A stretch of DNA of 64,000 nucleotides. Source: Rhizobium sp. CC-YZS058. Its GTDB lineage: Bacteria; Pseudomonadota; Alphaproteobacteria; Rhizobiales; Rhizobiaceae. How positions within the stretch are numbered: position 1 is the stretch's first letter; every line of letters begins with the position of its first letter. The stretch lies in assembly GCF_034720595.1 (NCBI RefSeq), contig NZ_JAYESJ010000001.1, forward strand, positions 3,002,001 through 3,066,000, read 5' to 3'. The notes under the pieces are model-generated. The model had not been told where the DNA came from. It did not search any database and was given only the letters and a program-made list of their open reading frames with translations. The position numbers and the translations under genes are program-made. Below, piece after piece: positions 9,151 to 18,311 of the stretch.

Positions 9151-10338
9151 TCAGCGTGGCCGATGAAATCGGAGCAGGATTGCGAAAGCGATGACGGCCA
9201 TGGCCGCAAGGCTGATGATGCCACCGATCGATGCCGGGATCCCGAACGAGGTCATCGTAAAGGACAGCATAAAGGGCGCCAGTGCCGAAGCGACCAGACG
9301 AGCCGCCATCATTCGTCCCTGAAGCCTGCCATAGCCGTCGCTGCCAAAGAGCGACAGGGGGAGTGTGCCGGAGACGATACTCAACAAACCATTGCCCATG
9401 CCGAAAATCACGGCGAAGATCATGGCGCCTGGAACGAGCGGAGCGGTCAGGATGAGGATCGCCGCACTGACCGGGATCAGAGCGGCGGAGATCAGAGCGA
9501 GATGGAGGGGAGCGAGCCGCCTGCCAAGCCCCATGTTGAGCAGGCGGCTCGCCACCTGCGAGGGACCGAATAGGCTACCGACGACAGCAGCACTCGCGCC
9601 AAGCCCCAGCCCGGCCAACAGGGGGACCATGTGCACCAGCACGGCGGAGCCGGCAAGATATTGCAGGGCGAAGCCCAGCGTCATGATCACAAATGCCGCA
9701 CGCCGTCGCTCTGGCGGCAGGGTGCCGGCCACCGGCAGTGGCAAGGGTGACGCGGTCTGCTTGCGGCTGCGTGATGCGCCTTGTGCCAGCCATGCATGCA
9801 GTGGAAGGCATATCAGAAGGTTCAACGCGGCGAAGATCAGGTAGACCTTTTCCCAAGAAAGAACCGCATGCAACCCTGACGTCAGTGGCCAGAACAGGGT
9901 CGAAGCGAAGCCGGCGATCAGCGTCAGGGCGGTGATGCTACGCTGGGCCGCGTTCGGTTGAAGCTGGACAAGCAGCGCGAAGGCTGCGCCGTACTGGACA
10001 AGGTTGGCGGCGACCTCGATGCCGATCAGCGCGGCGACGAAGGTGCTTCCACCGGGCGCGAAGGCGCAAGCGATCAAGGCGGCGGCCGCCGCGGCGGAAC
10101 CGAACGTCATGACGACACCCGCCCCGACCCGGTCGATGAGGCTGCCAAACCAGGGTGCCGTGAACCCGCCCACGAGCAGCGCAATCGAAAGGGAGGCGAA
10201 GATCCATTCCTGCGACCAGCCGAGGGAAGCGCCCATGCTCGGCGCGAGGATGCTGAAGCTGTAATACAGCGTGCCGTAACCGATGATCTGCGTCACGCCC
10301 AACGCGGAGATCGCGCCGATCGGCAGCCTTTCGGTCAT
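9151..10338 (-). CDS. MFS transporter next to arsH (possible arsenical efflux)
   Basis: 395 aa with about 12 hydrophobic helices and the MFS loop 2-3 motif ([10 protein letters not shown]). The start codon overlaps the arsH stop by 4 bases (10335-10338), so the two are translationally coupled. MFS proteins in arsenic clusters include ArsJ and ArsK; there is no glyceraldehyde-3-phosphate dehydrogenase partner here as ArsJ would have, so ArsK-like export of trivalent or organic arsenicals is the better guess. A different drug or metabolite substrate remains possible, since no arsR, arsB/acr3 or arsC is present. Confidence 0.8.
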   Translation of the reverse strand: MTERLPIGAISALGVTQIIGYGTLYYSFSILAPSMGASLGWSQEWIFASLSIALLVGGFTAPWFGSLIDRVGAGVVMTFGSAAAAAALIACAFAPGGSTFVAALIGIEVAANLVQYGAAFALLVQLQPNAAQRSITALTLIAGFASTLFWPLTSGLHAVLSWEKVYLIFAALNLLICLPLHAWLAQGASRSRKQTASPLPLPVAGTLPPERRRAAFVIMTLGFALQYLAGSAVLVHMVPLLAGLGLGASAAVVGSLFGPSQVASRLLNMGLGRRLAPLHLALISAALIPVSAAILILTAPLVPGAMIFAVIFGMGNGLLSIVSGTLPLSLFGSDGYGRLQGRMMAARLVASALAPFMLSFTMTSFGIPASIGGIISLAAMAVIAFAILLRFHRPR

Positions 10339-11060
10339 AGGGATTCGAGGCCCACGCGCTCTTCCAGCTTCTCCGCCTCTTCTTTCCGCTCGCTGTAGCG
10401 ATCCGTGAGATAGGTGCTGGCGTCGCGTGTCAGCAGCGTGAACTTCACCAGCTCCTCGCAGACGTCGACGACGCGGTCATAGTATGAAGACGGCTTCATG
10501 CGGCCGTCCGCGTCGAACTCCTGAAAAGCCTTGGCGACCGAGGACTGGTTGGGGATGGTGACCATGCGCATCCAGCGACCAAGCACACGAAGCTGGTTGA
10601 CCGCGTTGAACGACTGGGAGCCGCCCGAGACCTGCATCACGGCGAGTGTCTTGCCCTGCGTCGGCCGGATCGACCCGACCGCGAGCGGGATCCAGTCGAT
10701 CTGGGCCTTCATGATTCCGGTCATCGCCCCATGCCGCTCCGGCGAGACCCACAGCTGGCCCTCCGACCACTGCGTCAGCGCGCGCAGCTCCTGAACCTTG
10801 GGATGGGTCACGGGTTCGGCGTCCGGAAGCGGCAGTCCGGCCGGGTCGAAGATCCGCACCTCGCAGCCGAAGTGCTCCAGCAGCCGTCCGGCTTCCTCCG
10901 CCAGCAGCCGACTGTAGGACACGGCGCGCAGAGAGCCGTAGAGGATCAGAATACGTGGCTTATGGGTCGAGAACACTGGCCGTAGCGCGTCCAGGTCCGG
11001 CTGGCGCAGATGGGCCAGCGAGGCAGCGGGCAGGTCAGCCAATGCGTTTGCCTTCCCCAT
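10335..11060 (-). CDS. arsH: ArsH, NADPH-dependent FMN oxidoreductase of organoarsenical resistance
   Basis: 241 aa, the normal ArsH length. The flavodoxin-like FMN phosphate loop is [11 protein letters not shown] (41-51), preceded by the ArsH-typical lead [38 protein letters not shown] follows, a signature distinguishing ArsH from other NADPH:FMN reductases. ArsH oxidises trivalent methyl and aromatic arsenicals to less toxic pentavalent forms in the cytoplasm. It is first in a two-gene operon with the MFS gene. The upstream region contains no ArsR gene. Confidence 0.9.
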   Translation of the reverse strand: MGKANALADLPAASLAHLRQPDLDALRPVFSTHKPRILILYGSLRAVSYSRLLAEEAGRLLEHFGCEVRIFDPAGLPLPDAEPVTHPKVQELRALTQWSEGQLWVSPERHGAMTGIMKAQIDWIPLAVGSIRPTQGKTLAVMQVSGGSQSFNAVNQLRVLGRWMRMVTIPNQSSVAKAFQEFDADGRMKPSSYYDRVVDVCEELVKFTLLTRDASTYLTDRYSERKEEAEKLEERVGLESL

Positions 11061-11392
11061 CGAGGAAAGGTGCGGGAGTGCTCACGCGCTGCAGGAACGC
11101 CGGCTCAGCCGAAGAAGAGCGAGGTGGAGAAAGCAAGGGGAACTCCTCTCTGAACGTGGAGAACGCCTTTCCGTCCTCGTGGATCGAGACCCCGCGACCG
11201 GTGCAGGGACAAGGCGATCGGCTTGGCATCGGAGGATCCTTCCGACATGTCGTCAGCCCCCTCTCTGCCAGCCGGTTATGGTACAACCATGTCAGCAGCG
11301 CGGTATCCTGTACAGATCGAACACAGGAAGATGATCGAGCAACGAGAGCCTGAGCGGAGCTGCATGGTCGGCCTTGGTCCTGACGGGTGCGC
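11061..11392. other. Intergenic region upstream of arsH
   Basis: About 330 bases. A minus-strand frame (11035-11409) spans it but reads as Pro/Ser/Arg-rich sequence without known motifs and overlaps arsH, so I do not call it. A small imperfect dyad (ATGGT and ACCAT around ACA, 11278-11290) could be an operator but is too short to trust. Confidence 0.35.
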
Positions 11393-12487
11393 TCATCGAG
11401 AGTCGGCAACTGCTTTGTCGCGTTGCCGCGTCTGCCCGGCTTCGAGAGGCTGCAGGCGGATGAGGTTGGACAGGGCGTCGGCGATCGTCGTCAGCGCGTC
11501 CCGTTCATCCGGCTTCAGGCTTCGCGGGACCACGTCGATGACGCAGACCGAGCCAAGCGCGAAGCCCAGCGGATCGCGCACAGGCGCGCCGGCGTAGAAA
11601 CGGAACCCATAGGGCTCTTGCAAGGTCGGGTTCGCGGCCAGGGCCGGCGACGTGGTCATGTCCTCGATGATGGTCAAGGTGTTGGCGACCAGGGTCTCGT
11701 TGCAGAACGCCCAGTCGCGGGCCGTGCTCTGCCCGTCGAAGCCAACCCTCGACTTGAACCATTGCTGATCCTCGGTGATGAGCGTGAACATGGCAATCGG
11801 CGCATGCAGCGCCATGGCAGCCAGACGGACCAGACGATCAAAGCGGGGATCGGGCTGCGAACCGACGAGGCCGGAGCGATGCACGGCAGCAAGCCGCGCC
11901 GGCTCGTTCAGGGGTGTCGGGTAGGCTGAACTCGGATGGCTCACTCCGCGCCGCTGGCCAAGCGCAGTCACGAGCGCTTCACTCAGTGACCGGACGTCGG
12001 GCGACCTTTGCAACGTGATCCGCCGACCATCCCGAGACACCGATGGCTTGGCCAATCGGTCTCTGATCGTCACCAGGATCGTCTGCGCATAGCGGCTGTC
12101 CCGGCTCAATTCGCTGCGAAGGCGGCCGCAGTCATCATCCTCGGCTGCCTCGATGACCAGCACGGTCGGCGTCGCTTCATCGAGCAACAGTTTCACGTCC
12201 GCCGCCTCTTCTACCGCATGCAGCAGAAGACCGGTCCCCGGCAACCCTGTGGTCTTCCACTCAGCAGCCCGGCCTCGTGCGGCCCATACGACCGCACGAG
12301 CGAGCAACACCGTTGAAGGGCGTGGGGATTCATCGATCAAATCAAGAACCGCTTGGCGCGGAATGCGGCGATGGCCGCCCGGGGTCTTCCAGGACGCCAG
12401 GCGGCCGCTCTCGACCCAGAGCTGCGTCGTTCGGATCGACACGCCGAGGTACTCGGCGGCCTTGGCAGTGGTGAGAATATCCTTCAT
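11393..12487 (-). CDS. Excisionase/MerR-type HTH protein fused to a GAF domain
   Basis: 364 aa from ATG 12487 (MKDILTTAKAAEYLGVSIRT). Residues 1-60 are a MerR/excisionase-like helix-turn-helix (AAEYLGVSIRTTQLWVESG then KTPGGHRRIPR). Residues about 95-180 look like a degenerate receiver-like fold (LLLDEATPTVLVIEAAEDDD) without a clear phospho-acceptor. Residues about 215-350 are a GAF domain of the type found in sensor kinases (QWFKSRVGFDG, RDWAFCNETLV, GFRFYAGAPVRDP, GSVCVIDVVPR). It is probably a one-component DNA-binding sensor. The GAF Cys in AFCNETL is conserved in many such domains; the ligand is unknown. The annotated long start (12661) overlaps the DUF1127 gene and is unlikely. Confidence 0.75.
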   Translation of the reverse strand: MKDILTTAKAAEYLGVSIRTTQLWVESGRLASWKTPGGHRRIPRQAVLDLIDESPRPSTVLLARAVVWAARGRAAEWKTTGLPGTGLLLHAVEEAADVKLLLDEATPTVLVIEAAEDDDCGRLRSELSRDSRYAQTILVTIRDRLAKPSVSRDGRRITLQRSPDVRSLSEALVTALGQRRGVSHPSSAYPTPLNEPARLAAVHRSGLVGSQPDPRFDRLVRLAAMALHAPIAMFTLITEDQQWFKSRVGFDGQSTARDWAFCNETLVANTLTIIEDMTTSPALAANPTLQEPYGFRFYAGAPVRDPLGFALGSVCVIDVVPRSLKPDERDALTTIADALSNLIRLQPLEAGQTRQRDKAVADSR

Positions 12488-12521
12488 CGATGCGTCCACA
12501 TGCTCGGGCCTTACCTTGGAT

Positions 12522-12836
12522 TTATGCGAACGGCTCGGGAAATAAAGACCGTGCGGAAGCTCGGCTGGGTTCTGCTGAGTCTGGGTCTGCGCAAACCGAG
12601 CTGCCCTTCCGCTCCGCGGCATCCCGATCAAAGGGCCCAGCGTCCGGGAAGACGACGTCAAAGCGCGACAGGCCGATGTCCTTCAGCAAATGGTCCGGCA
12701 GGTTGCGGAGATGATCAAGCGCCCTTTGCCGCGCCAGCAGGCGCAGGAGACGACGCGGGAGCACCAGAAATCCAATGCGACGCAGCCAAGGCAGTTGCAG
12801 CTCGGAGACTATATGGACGTGTCTCATCATCATCAT
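12522..12836 (-). CDS. DUF1127 (YjiS-like) protein
   Basis: About 104 aa, beginning at a run of four ATG codons (12825-12836) with AGGGA just upstream. The DUF1127 core is clear: LARQRALDHLRNLPDHLLKDIGLSRFDV, written here in shortened form as RALDHLRNLPDHLLKDIGLS. Small Arg-rich DUF1127 proteins are linked in alphaproteobacteria to phosphate/carbon metabolism and RNA turnover, and many are stress-induced. The tail after the core (AGPFDRDAAERKGSS onward) is longer than usual. It lies 19 bases after the end of the response regulator gene on the same strand. Confidence 0.75.
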   Translation of the reverse strand: MMMMRHVHIVSELQLPWLRRIGFLVLPRRLLRLLARQRALDHLRNLPDHLLKDIGLSRFDVVFPDAGPFDRDAAERKGSSVCADPDSAEPSRASARSLFPEPFA

Positions 12837-12855
12837 TCCCTGTTCGTCATCCGCC

Positions 12856-13560
12856 TCAGCGGCTGACCTCGACATCGGCATCGAGCAGGTAGCCGACGCC
12901 GCGTTCGGTGCGGATCAGCTTCGGCCGCGAGGCGTCCTCCTCGAGCTTTCGCCGCAGGCGGAGGATGAGGACATCGATGCTGCGATCGTAGACCTCCTCG
13001 TCATGGACACGGCTTGCCGAGAGAAGCTGTTCGCGCGAGAGGATCTGCCGGGGGGCGCGCAAAAAGGCGGTCAGGAGGTTGAACTCGCCGGCCGTCAGCT
13101 TCACCTCCCCTTCCGGCCGGGCAAGGCGCCGCAGCTTGACGTTCAACTGCCACTCGGCGAAGCGATAGATGGTTCGGTCCTTCTTCGACGCCGGCGCCGG
13201 ACGTTCGCGCAGCGAAGCGCGCACGCGGGCCAGCAATTCGCGCGTTCCAAAGGGCTTGGTGAGATAGTCGCTGGCGCCCAGTTCAAGGCCGACCACCTTG
13301 TCGGCTTCCTCGATCCGATCGCCGCTCATGATGATGATCGGGCCATTCGCCGTGCCTGCCAGCCGCTTGACGATATCCAGCCCATCCTCGCGGCCGAGAT
13401 TGAGGTCGATGATGAAGAGATCAACCGGCTCGGTATTCAGGATCCGCTGCAGATCCCGGCTGCCGCTCAAGCCTGTCACCTTCAGGGCATGCTGCGAGAG
13501 ATAATCGACCAGGATGCCGCGAAGGGTGGGATCGTCGTCGATGACCAGGACATGTTTCAT
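12856..13560 (-). CDS. OmpR-family response regulator
   Basis: 234 aa from ATG 13560 with GGGAG 7 bases upstream. The receiver domain (1-120) has the acidic pocket IDDDP (8-11), phospho-acceptor D52 in LFIIDLNLG, and the conserved Lys in YLTKPFG. A winged-helix DNA-binding domain follows (EVKLTAGEFNLLTAFLRAP, RSIDVLILRLRRKLEED, RTERGVGYLLDADVEV). No histidine kinase adjoins it, so it is an orphan regulator whose partner is elsewhere. A frame extending to 13881 adds Arg-rich non-domain sequence and is rejected as the start. Confidence 0.92.
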   Translation of the reverse strand: MKHVLVIDDDPTLRGILVDYLSQHALKVTGLSGSRDLQRILNTEPVDLFIIDLNLGREDGLDIVKRLAGTANGPIIIMSGDRIEEADKVVGLELGASDYLTKPFGTRELLARVRASLRERPAPASKKDRTIYRFAEWQLNVKLRRLARPEGEVKLTAGEFNLLTAFLRAPRQILSREQLLSASRVHDEEVYDRSIDVLILRLRRKLEEDASRPKLIRTERGVGYLLDADVEVSR

Positions 13561-13681
13561 GGCGCAGCTCCCTTGGCAGGCGGCGCGGCCGAGGCAGGCT
13601 CTGGCGCGATCCGGATTGGTTGTCCTCTCCGCTTGCAGCATGGCCGGTCGGGTGCGGCTGAACAGATGGCGGTCGAGCGGT

Positions 13682-13987
13682 TCATTCACGTCCTCCATGC
13701 AGTGGGACAGGAGCTGAAGAGTGGGAGGCAGGCTGCGGCCTGTCATGACCGGGTGACCTCGTCTTTGCGGTTCTCGTTCCGTCGAGGTCGAGCGGCTCTG
13801 AATGTCTCTCGGCCGCAGGGCGATCGTCCGGAAGCGGATAGAGGGGCGAGAAATGGATCGATGCCATGGCTGCCGAGCCAAAGGCCTCGAGAAGGATCGG
13901 CATAAGGCGCTCCAGGCGCTCGCTCAGGCACCAGAGGCCAGCCGCGGTGCGGCTCGTGAGGCTCTTGTCGAGACGGGTGATGGGCAT
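13682..13987 (-). CDS. Small hypothetical protein
   Basis: Possible 101-aa protein starting MPITRLDKSLTSRTAAG at ATG 13987 with AGAGG about 7 bases upstream. The first 50 residues look like an amphipathic helical protein (LWCLSERLERLMPILLEAFG); the C-terminal half is rich in Pro, Arg and His and may be out of frame or disordered. A second minus-strand frame (13743-14066) overlaps it. Function unknown. Confidence 0.35.
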   Translation of the reverse strand: MPITRLDKSLTSRTAAGLWCLSERLERLMPILLEAFGSAAMASIHFSPLYPLPDDRPAAERHSEPLDLDGTRTAKTRSPGHDRPQPASHSSAPVPLHGGRE

Positions 13988-14128
13988 GATGAGCCTCTTT
14001 TGCTCCTGGTATCGACCGCGCTGCTCGCCCGTTCGTGTCATTGAGCGTGGCTGGACCGGTGCGCATGGGATAGGGTCGCCGCGCCTCGCTTCGAAAGACA
14101 GCTCGGGCCTATCTTTTCGGCCGGCTGC

Positions 14129-15325
14129 TCAGTGCCAGCGAAGCGTCAGTTCATCGACCTTGCGGACACCTGCATGACCATGGATGGTTAGCCCCTGCCC
14201 GTCGATACGCGGATCGGGAAGGCTGGCCAGGAGCACCGAAAGCGCCTCCTCCATCTCGATCTTGGCGAGAGCTTCGCCCAGGCAGCGATGCTCGCCGCCG
14301 CCGAACATGGGGTGCCAGCGCAAGGGCGGGCGCGTGAGGTCGAAGGCATCGGGATTGGGGAAGACATCCGGGTCGCGAAGAGCGGACATCGTACTGAGCA
14401 GGACGGGACGCCCGGCCGGAACGACCGTGCCGTCGAGCTCGATCTCCTCGACAGTCAGCCGCGGCACCGAGCCGACGGCCGGCTCGCAGCGCAGCGATTC
14501 CGACACGACCGCACCGATGAGCGCGGGCTGGCGACGCACCTCCTGCCAGAGGCCGCGCTCAGCAAGCAGCCCGACCATGACAACGATCGCCGCGCGCGTC
14601 GTGTCGCTGCCGCCCAGCACCACGGAGACGATCTGCATCAGCGCTTCGAGCGGCGAGAGCTGATTCTCGCCCGCAATGGTCTTGTATGTCGAGAAGAAGC
14701 TCCCGGATCGTTCTACGTCCACCTGATCGAGACGGTCGCCGAGGGCGTTCTGCAGGCGCGAAGCCGCCCCTTCCGCAGCATCGACTGCCGCCGGCGTCGG
14801 TCCCGGCCGGAAGAAGGCGTTCATGGTCAGAACATCCCGCTCGAATGCCGGCAACGCATCATCCGCCAGATCGAGCAGGCGCGCGAGCGCCAGGACCGGA
14901 AGCCTCCGCGCATAACCGGAGACAAGCTCGAGCCTCCCGTCATCCAAATAAGCATCGATCAAGTGGGAGGCTGCGTCGCGGACATGCTGGCGGAAACGCT
15001 CCAGGCTCTCCCGCGCCAAAGCGCAAGACACGGCGGCGCGGCGGCGGGCATGCGTCTCGCGGTTCGCCGTCAGCATGCCGTGTTCGAACAGGTCGAAGAG
15101 CGCGCCTTTGGTCAGCCCCGCCTGATGCGGCAGGGCGGTCTCGGTGGCCTGCAGGCGCGGATCGCTCATCAGCCGCTCGACATCCGCATAGCGCAGCACG
15201 ACATAGCCGCCGCCCGCGAGCGCGATGAGCGGATGGGTCGCGCGGTAAGCGGCGAAGGTGCCGTGGATGTCGGCTTCGAGGGCTGCAGCCTCGACGATGG
15301 GCACGGGGCGGACTTGATCGAGCAT
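14129..15325 (-). CDS. Cytochrome P450
   Basis: 398 aa from ATG 15325, a typical soluble bacterial P450. Landmarks: I-helix oxygen-activation motif GGSDTTRA, K-helix ExxR in SESLRCEP, and the heme-ligand loop FGGGEHRCLGE with the thiolate Cys at about residue 348. It needs a ferredoxin and reductase, neither of which is nearby. It lies 81 bases downstream of the GMC oxidoreductase gene on the same strand, suggesting a two-gene operon in which an alcohol or aldehyde-level oxidation and a monooxygenation act on the same compound. Substrate not predictable. Confidence 0.92.
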   Translation of the reverse strand: MLDQVRPVPIVEAAALEADIHGTFAAYRATHPLIALAGGGYVVLRYADVERLMSDPRLQATETALPHQAGLTKGALFDLFEHGMLTANRETHARRRAAVSCALARESLERFRQHVRDAASHLIDAYLDDGRLELVSGYARRLPVLALARLLDLADDALPAFERDVLTMNAFFRPGPTPAAVDAAEGAASRLQNALGDRLDQVDVERSGSFFSTYKTIAGENQLSPLEALMQIVSVVLGGSDTTRAAIVVMVGLLAERGLWQEVRRQPALIGAVVSESLRCEPAVGSVPRLTVEEIELDGTVVPAGRPVLLSTMSALRDPDVFPNPDAFDLTRPPLRWHPMFGGGEHRCLGEALAKIEMEEALSVLLASLPDPRIDGQGLTIHGHAGVRKVDELTLRWH

Positions 15326-15406
15326 AACGGATCTTTCTGGGAATGGCCGACGCGCCGGCTCCGGCCTCACCTCACGCAGAGGGAGTGAGGCCGGGCAGCT
15401 TCCGAT

Positions 15407-16996
15407 TCAAAGGTCGTGTTGGGCGCGGATCATGTCGGCGGCGCGCTCGCCGATTACCACGCAGGGCGCCATGGTGTTGCCGGTGGTGATGCGCGGCATG
15501 ATCGAGCTGTCGGCGATGCGCAGCCCCTTGATGCCGTGGACCTTCAACTGATGATCCACGACCGAGAGAGGGTCGCGCCCCATCTTGGCGGTGCCGGACT
15601 GATGCCAGAAAGTAATGCCGGCGCGGCGAAGGAAATCGATCAACCCCCGCCGGTCGCGGGCGCCGGGCGCGGTCTCGCCTGTGACCAGCGGCGCAAAGGC
15701 GGCACTGTTGCCAAGTTCGCGGCAGAGTTCCACGGCCGCGATCGCCGCCTCGACATCCTCCGGCTCGCTCAAAGAATTCGGCTGGATCAGCAATGGATCC
15801 TCGACATTCGGCCCGGAAAGCTGCAGCCGGCCCCGGCTCTTCGGCTGCGCGAGACCGGCAAACATGGTCCAGCCCTGCGCCGGGGTTTCGAGCCCCGCTT
15901 CGACCGGCGAGGGAACGGCGAATTCGAGCTGGCACTGCAGGATGTCCGGCTGGGTGAGCCGGGAGTCGCTCTTCCAGTAGAGCGTCGCTTCGCATCCGCT
16001 GCCGCCGACGCTCTCCGGCTTGCGATAGGCCCAGGTGCAGCCGAAAGCGAGGTGATCCTGATGGTTTTCGCCAACACCGGGCAGGTCCTCGACGACCGCT
16101 ATGCCATGCCGCGAGAGCATCGCGCTCGGGCCGATGCCCGACTGCAGCAAGAGCTTGGGGGTCTGGATGGCGCCGAGCGAGAGAATGGTCTCGAAAGAAG
16201 CGCGAAACTGCCGGCGCTGGCCATCCACGATCGCCTCGACGCCGACCACACGCTTGCCTTCGAACAGCAGCCGCGACACCATCGCGCCGGTGATGACCGT
16301 CAAGTTTCGTTTGTGTTCGAGCGGCTCGACATAGGACTGGTAAACCGTCTGGCGCTTTCCGTCCTTGATGCGCAGCTCGGCAATGGCCGCACCGCCCTCG
16401 CCTTCCATCATCGCGCCATTCGGCGTGTCGAAGACCGGGATGCCTGCGGCAGCGGCCGCGCTCAGCAGTGCATGGGCAACAGGCTGCGGTGTCTGCGGTT
16501 GTTCGACATGCGCAGGTCCGCCCGTGCCACGGCGGATTGGATCCGGCACGCCCTGCCAGTCCTCGATCCGCCGGTAATAGCCGAGCACGGATTCGTAGGA
16601 CCATCCCGCATCGCCGGCCTCAGCGGCGAAGTGCTCCCAATCCTGCTTGTGCCCCCGCGCCCAGACCATGACATTGATGCTCGAGCCGCCGCCGAGTCCC
16701 TTGCCCATGTTCAGGGGCAACCGACGGCCGGCAAGGCCCCGCGTCGGCTCGCCGACAAAACCCCAGTCACGCTGCGAGCCCAGATTGAGCGGCCACTGCC
16801 CCGGCTCGCTGACACAGTCGGCGGCGGCATCGCCGCCGGCTTCGAGCAGCAGCACCCGCGGCCCGCCGCATTCGGCCAGACGCGCTGCCACGACCGATCC
16901 GCTGGAGCCGGCACCGCAGACGATGAAGTCGAACCGGGCCGCATCCTGATCGAGGGTTTTCGCGACCTTCTCGGTCTGATGGGAGGGTGGGGTCAT
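15407..16996 (-). CDS. GMC-family FAD oxidoreductase (choline-dehydrogenase-like)
   Basis: 529 aa from ATG 16996 (GAGGAAGA upstream). The ADP-binding FAD motif is VCGAGSSGSVVAARL with LLLEAGG. The GMC signature 1 region GKGLGGGSSINVMVWARG and signature 2 (GAIQTPKLLLQSGIG) are intact, as are the catalytic His pair region (GITFWHQSGTAKMG) and the C-terminal ITTGNTMAPCVVIGERAAD. It oxidises a primary alcohol to an aldehyde; choline is only one of many possible substrates in this family. The following P450 gene suggests a catabolic or tailoring role rather than osmoprotection, because no betaine aldehyde dehydrogenase or betI is present. Confidence 0.9.
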   Translation of the reverse strand: MTPPSHQTEKVAKTLDQDAARFDFIVCGAGSSGSVVAARLAECGGPRVLLLEAGGDAAADCVSEPGQWPLNLGSQRDWGFVGEPTRGLAGRRLPLNMGKGLGGGSSINVMVWARGHKQDWEHFAAEAGDAGWSYESVLGYYRRIEDWQGVPDPIRRGTGGPAHVEQPQTPQPVAHALLSAAAAAGIPVFDTPNGAMMEGEGGAAIAELRIKDGKRQTVYQSYVEPLEHKRNLTVITGAMVSRLLFEGKRVVGVEAIVDGQRRQFRASFETILSLGAIQTPKLLLQSGIGPSAMLSRHGIAVVEDLPGVGENHQDHLAFGCTWAYRKPESVGGSGCEATLYWKSDSRLTQPDILQCQLEFAVPSPVEAGLETPAQGWTMFAGLAQPKSRGRLQLSGPNVEDPLLIQPNSLSEPEDVEAAIAAVELCRELGNSAAFAPLVTGETAPGARDRRGLIDFLRRAGITFWHQSGTAKMGRDPLSVVDHQLKVHGIKGLRIADSSIMPRITTGNTMAPCVVIGERAADMIRAQHDL

Positions 16997-17337
16997 GGGT
17001 CTTCCTCGGTGAATCACGGTTGTCGATGACAGGCCGGAAACTGCCGTTTCCGTATTATTTTATCATTTCCATCAAATTTCAGATGTAACGGTCGCCGTTC
17101 CCGACGCGGGTTGCGTGGGTTTCGGCAGGGTTGCAGCGGTTGGTTCGTGGATGCGGTGAGGTGCCGCGATGCCGAGCGTGTTCGGGTGCCGGCCGATCGA
17201 ACCTGGACCTTCAGGCACAGGTCGATCGTCGTTTGGAGGGGCGGCATCCAAGGCGGGATGCGCTGATCATGAATGCGCCGACGCTGGCCGATCAGGATCC
17301 CGTCTAGGCGCGCCTCGCTCCAGAGATGCCTCTAGAA

Positions 17338-17364
17338 GCATCGAGGCAAAGCCTGCCTCGATGC
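17338..17364 (-). terminator. Hairpin downstream of the alpha/beta hydrolase gene
   Basis: Perfect 11-bp stem (GCATCGAGGCA and TGCCTCGATGC) with a 5-base loop, starting 15 bases beyond the hydrolase stop. There is no long T-tract, so it is a probable but not classic terminator. Confidence 0.5.
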
Positions 17365-17378
17365 GCGTCCGTGGTGAC

Positions 17379-18164
17379 TTACTTGACGGAGACCGACTTG
17401 GCGGCCGCGTCGATCGTTTCGGCGATCACGCCCGGCTGCGTCATGAACAGGGCATGGCTGGCGGAAACCTTGGTGACCTTTGCCTTGATCCGCTCGGCCA
17501 TGTGGATGAGCATGGCCTGGTCGAAGGCCTTGTCTTCCGTGGCGATAACGGCCCAGCTCGGCTTCGTCCTCCAGGCAGCGTTCTTCAGAACGGTGCCGAA
17601 GGCGGACATGTTGATGGGCACCTGCGCGTCCCGCATGAAGGCAGCGTCCGCGTCGCTGACGTCATGGGCAAAGCCGGCCTTGAACTTGTCGGGGCGGATA
17701 TAGCCGAAGCCGTCGGCCGTCGTTTCGAGCACGAAGTCCTTGGCCGGTTCGAAGCCCTCATATTGCTGGGCGCTGGTCTCGCCGGCGTCAGGCGAAAAAG
17801 CAGAGACATAAACCAGGCCTGCGACCTTGGAGTCGACGCCCGCTTCGGTGATCACCGTCCCGCCCCAGGAATGGCCGACGAGGATGGCCGGTCCATCCTG
17901 CCGCTCCAGCGCTCGCTTGGTGGCCGCGACATCATCGGCAAGCGAGGTCAGCGGATTCTGAACGATGGTGACGTGATAGCCCAGGTCGGTCAGCAGGCTG
18001 TGGACCGACTTCCAGCCCGACCCATCGGCAAAGGCGCCATGAACGAGCACGACATTCTTGACCGCCTGGTCGGCCGGGATGCGATCGGCGGCATGGCTGG
18101 CGCCAGCGGTCAGCATGGCGGCGCTGGCGAAGGCGGCGGTAGCGAGCGTCTTCAGGATGGACAT
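17379..18164 (-). CDS. Exported alpha/beta-fold hydrolase
   Basis: 261 aa from ATG 18164 with AAGGAG 7 bases upstream; the much longer antisense frame to 18857 crosses the regulator gene and is rejected. Residues 1-26 are a Sec signal peptide (TAAFASAAMLTAGASHA). The mature enzyme has the oxyanion HGAFADGSGW, nucleophile elbow GHSWGG and a C-terminal catalytic His in SASHALFMTQP, so it is probably a periplasmic esterase or related hydrolase. It is divergent from an OhrR-like regulator, which probably controls it. Substrate unknown. Confidence 0.85.
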   Translation of the reverse strand: MSILKTLATAAFASAAMLTAGASHAADRIPADQAVKNVVLVHGAFADGSGWKSVHSLLTDLGYHVTIVQNPLTSLADDVAATKRALERQDGPAILVGHSWGGTVITEAGVDSKVAGLVYVSAFSPDAGETSAQQYEGFEPAKDFVLETTADGFGYIRPDKFKAGFAHDVSDADAAFMRDAQVPINMSAFGTVLKNAAWRTKPSWAVIATEDKAFDQAMLIHMAERIKAKVTKVSASHALFMTQPGVIAETIDAAAKSVSVK

Positions 18165-18186
18165 GATGATCTCCTTTTTGTTTCCT

Positions 18187-18260
18187 GCGATAACCTTTAT
18201 CGCGATATAAATAAGCTGCCAGCTCTGCCTCCAATCGTCAACCCCTTTCTTATCGCGATA
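18187..18260. promoter_or_regulatory. Two TATCGCGATA operators in the divergent hydrolase/OhrR-like promoter region
   Basis: The 10-bp palindrome TATCGCGATA occurs at 18198-18207 and again at 18251-18260, 53 bases apart (about five helical turns). The first copy is also half of a second dyad (GCGATAA at 18187-18193 and TTATCGC at 18197-18203). One copy sits 34 bases before the hydrolase start and the other 51 before the regulator start. They are good candidates for the binding sites of the adjacent MarR-family protein. Confidence 0.55.
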
Positions 18261-18311
18261 TTGTTTTTTGTGGTGAAGCTTATTAGATAAGTGGAAACAG
18301 GAGTGCCTTCG

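Noticed and set aside
15416..17029. 537-codon plus-strand frame
   Set aside because: Exact antisense of the GMC oxidoreductase; Arg/Gly-rich shadow with no domains.
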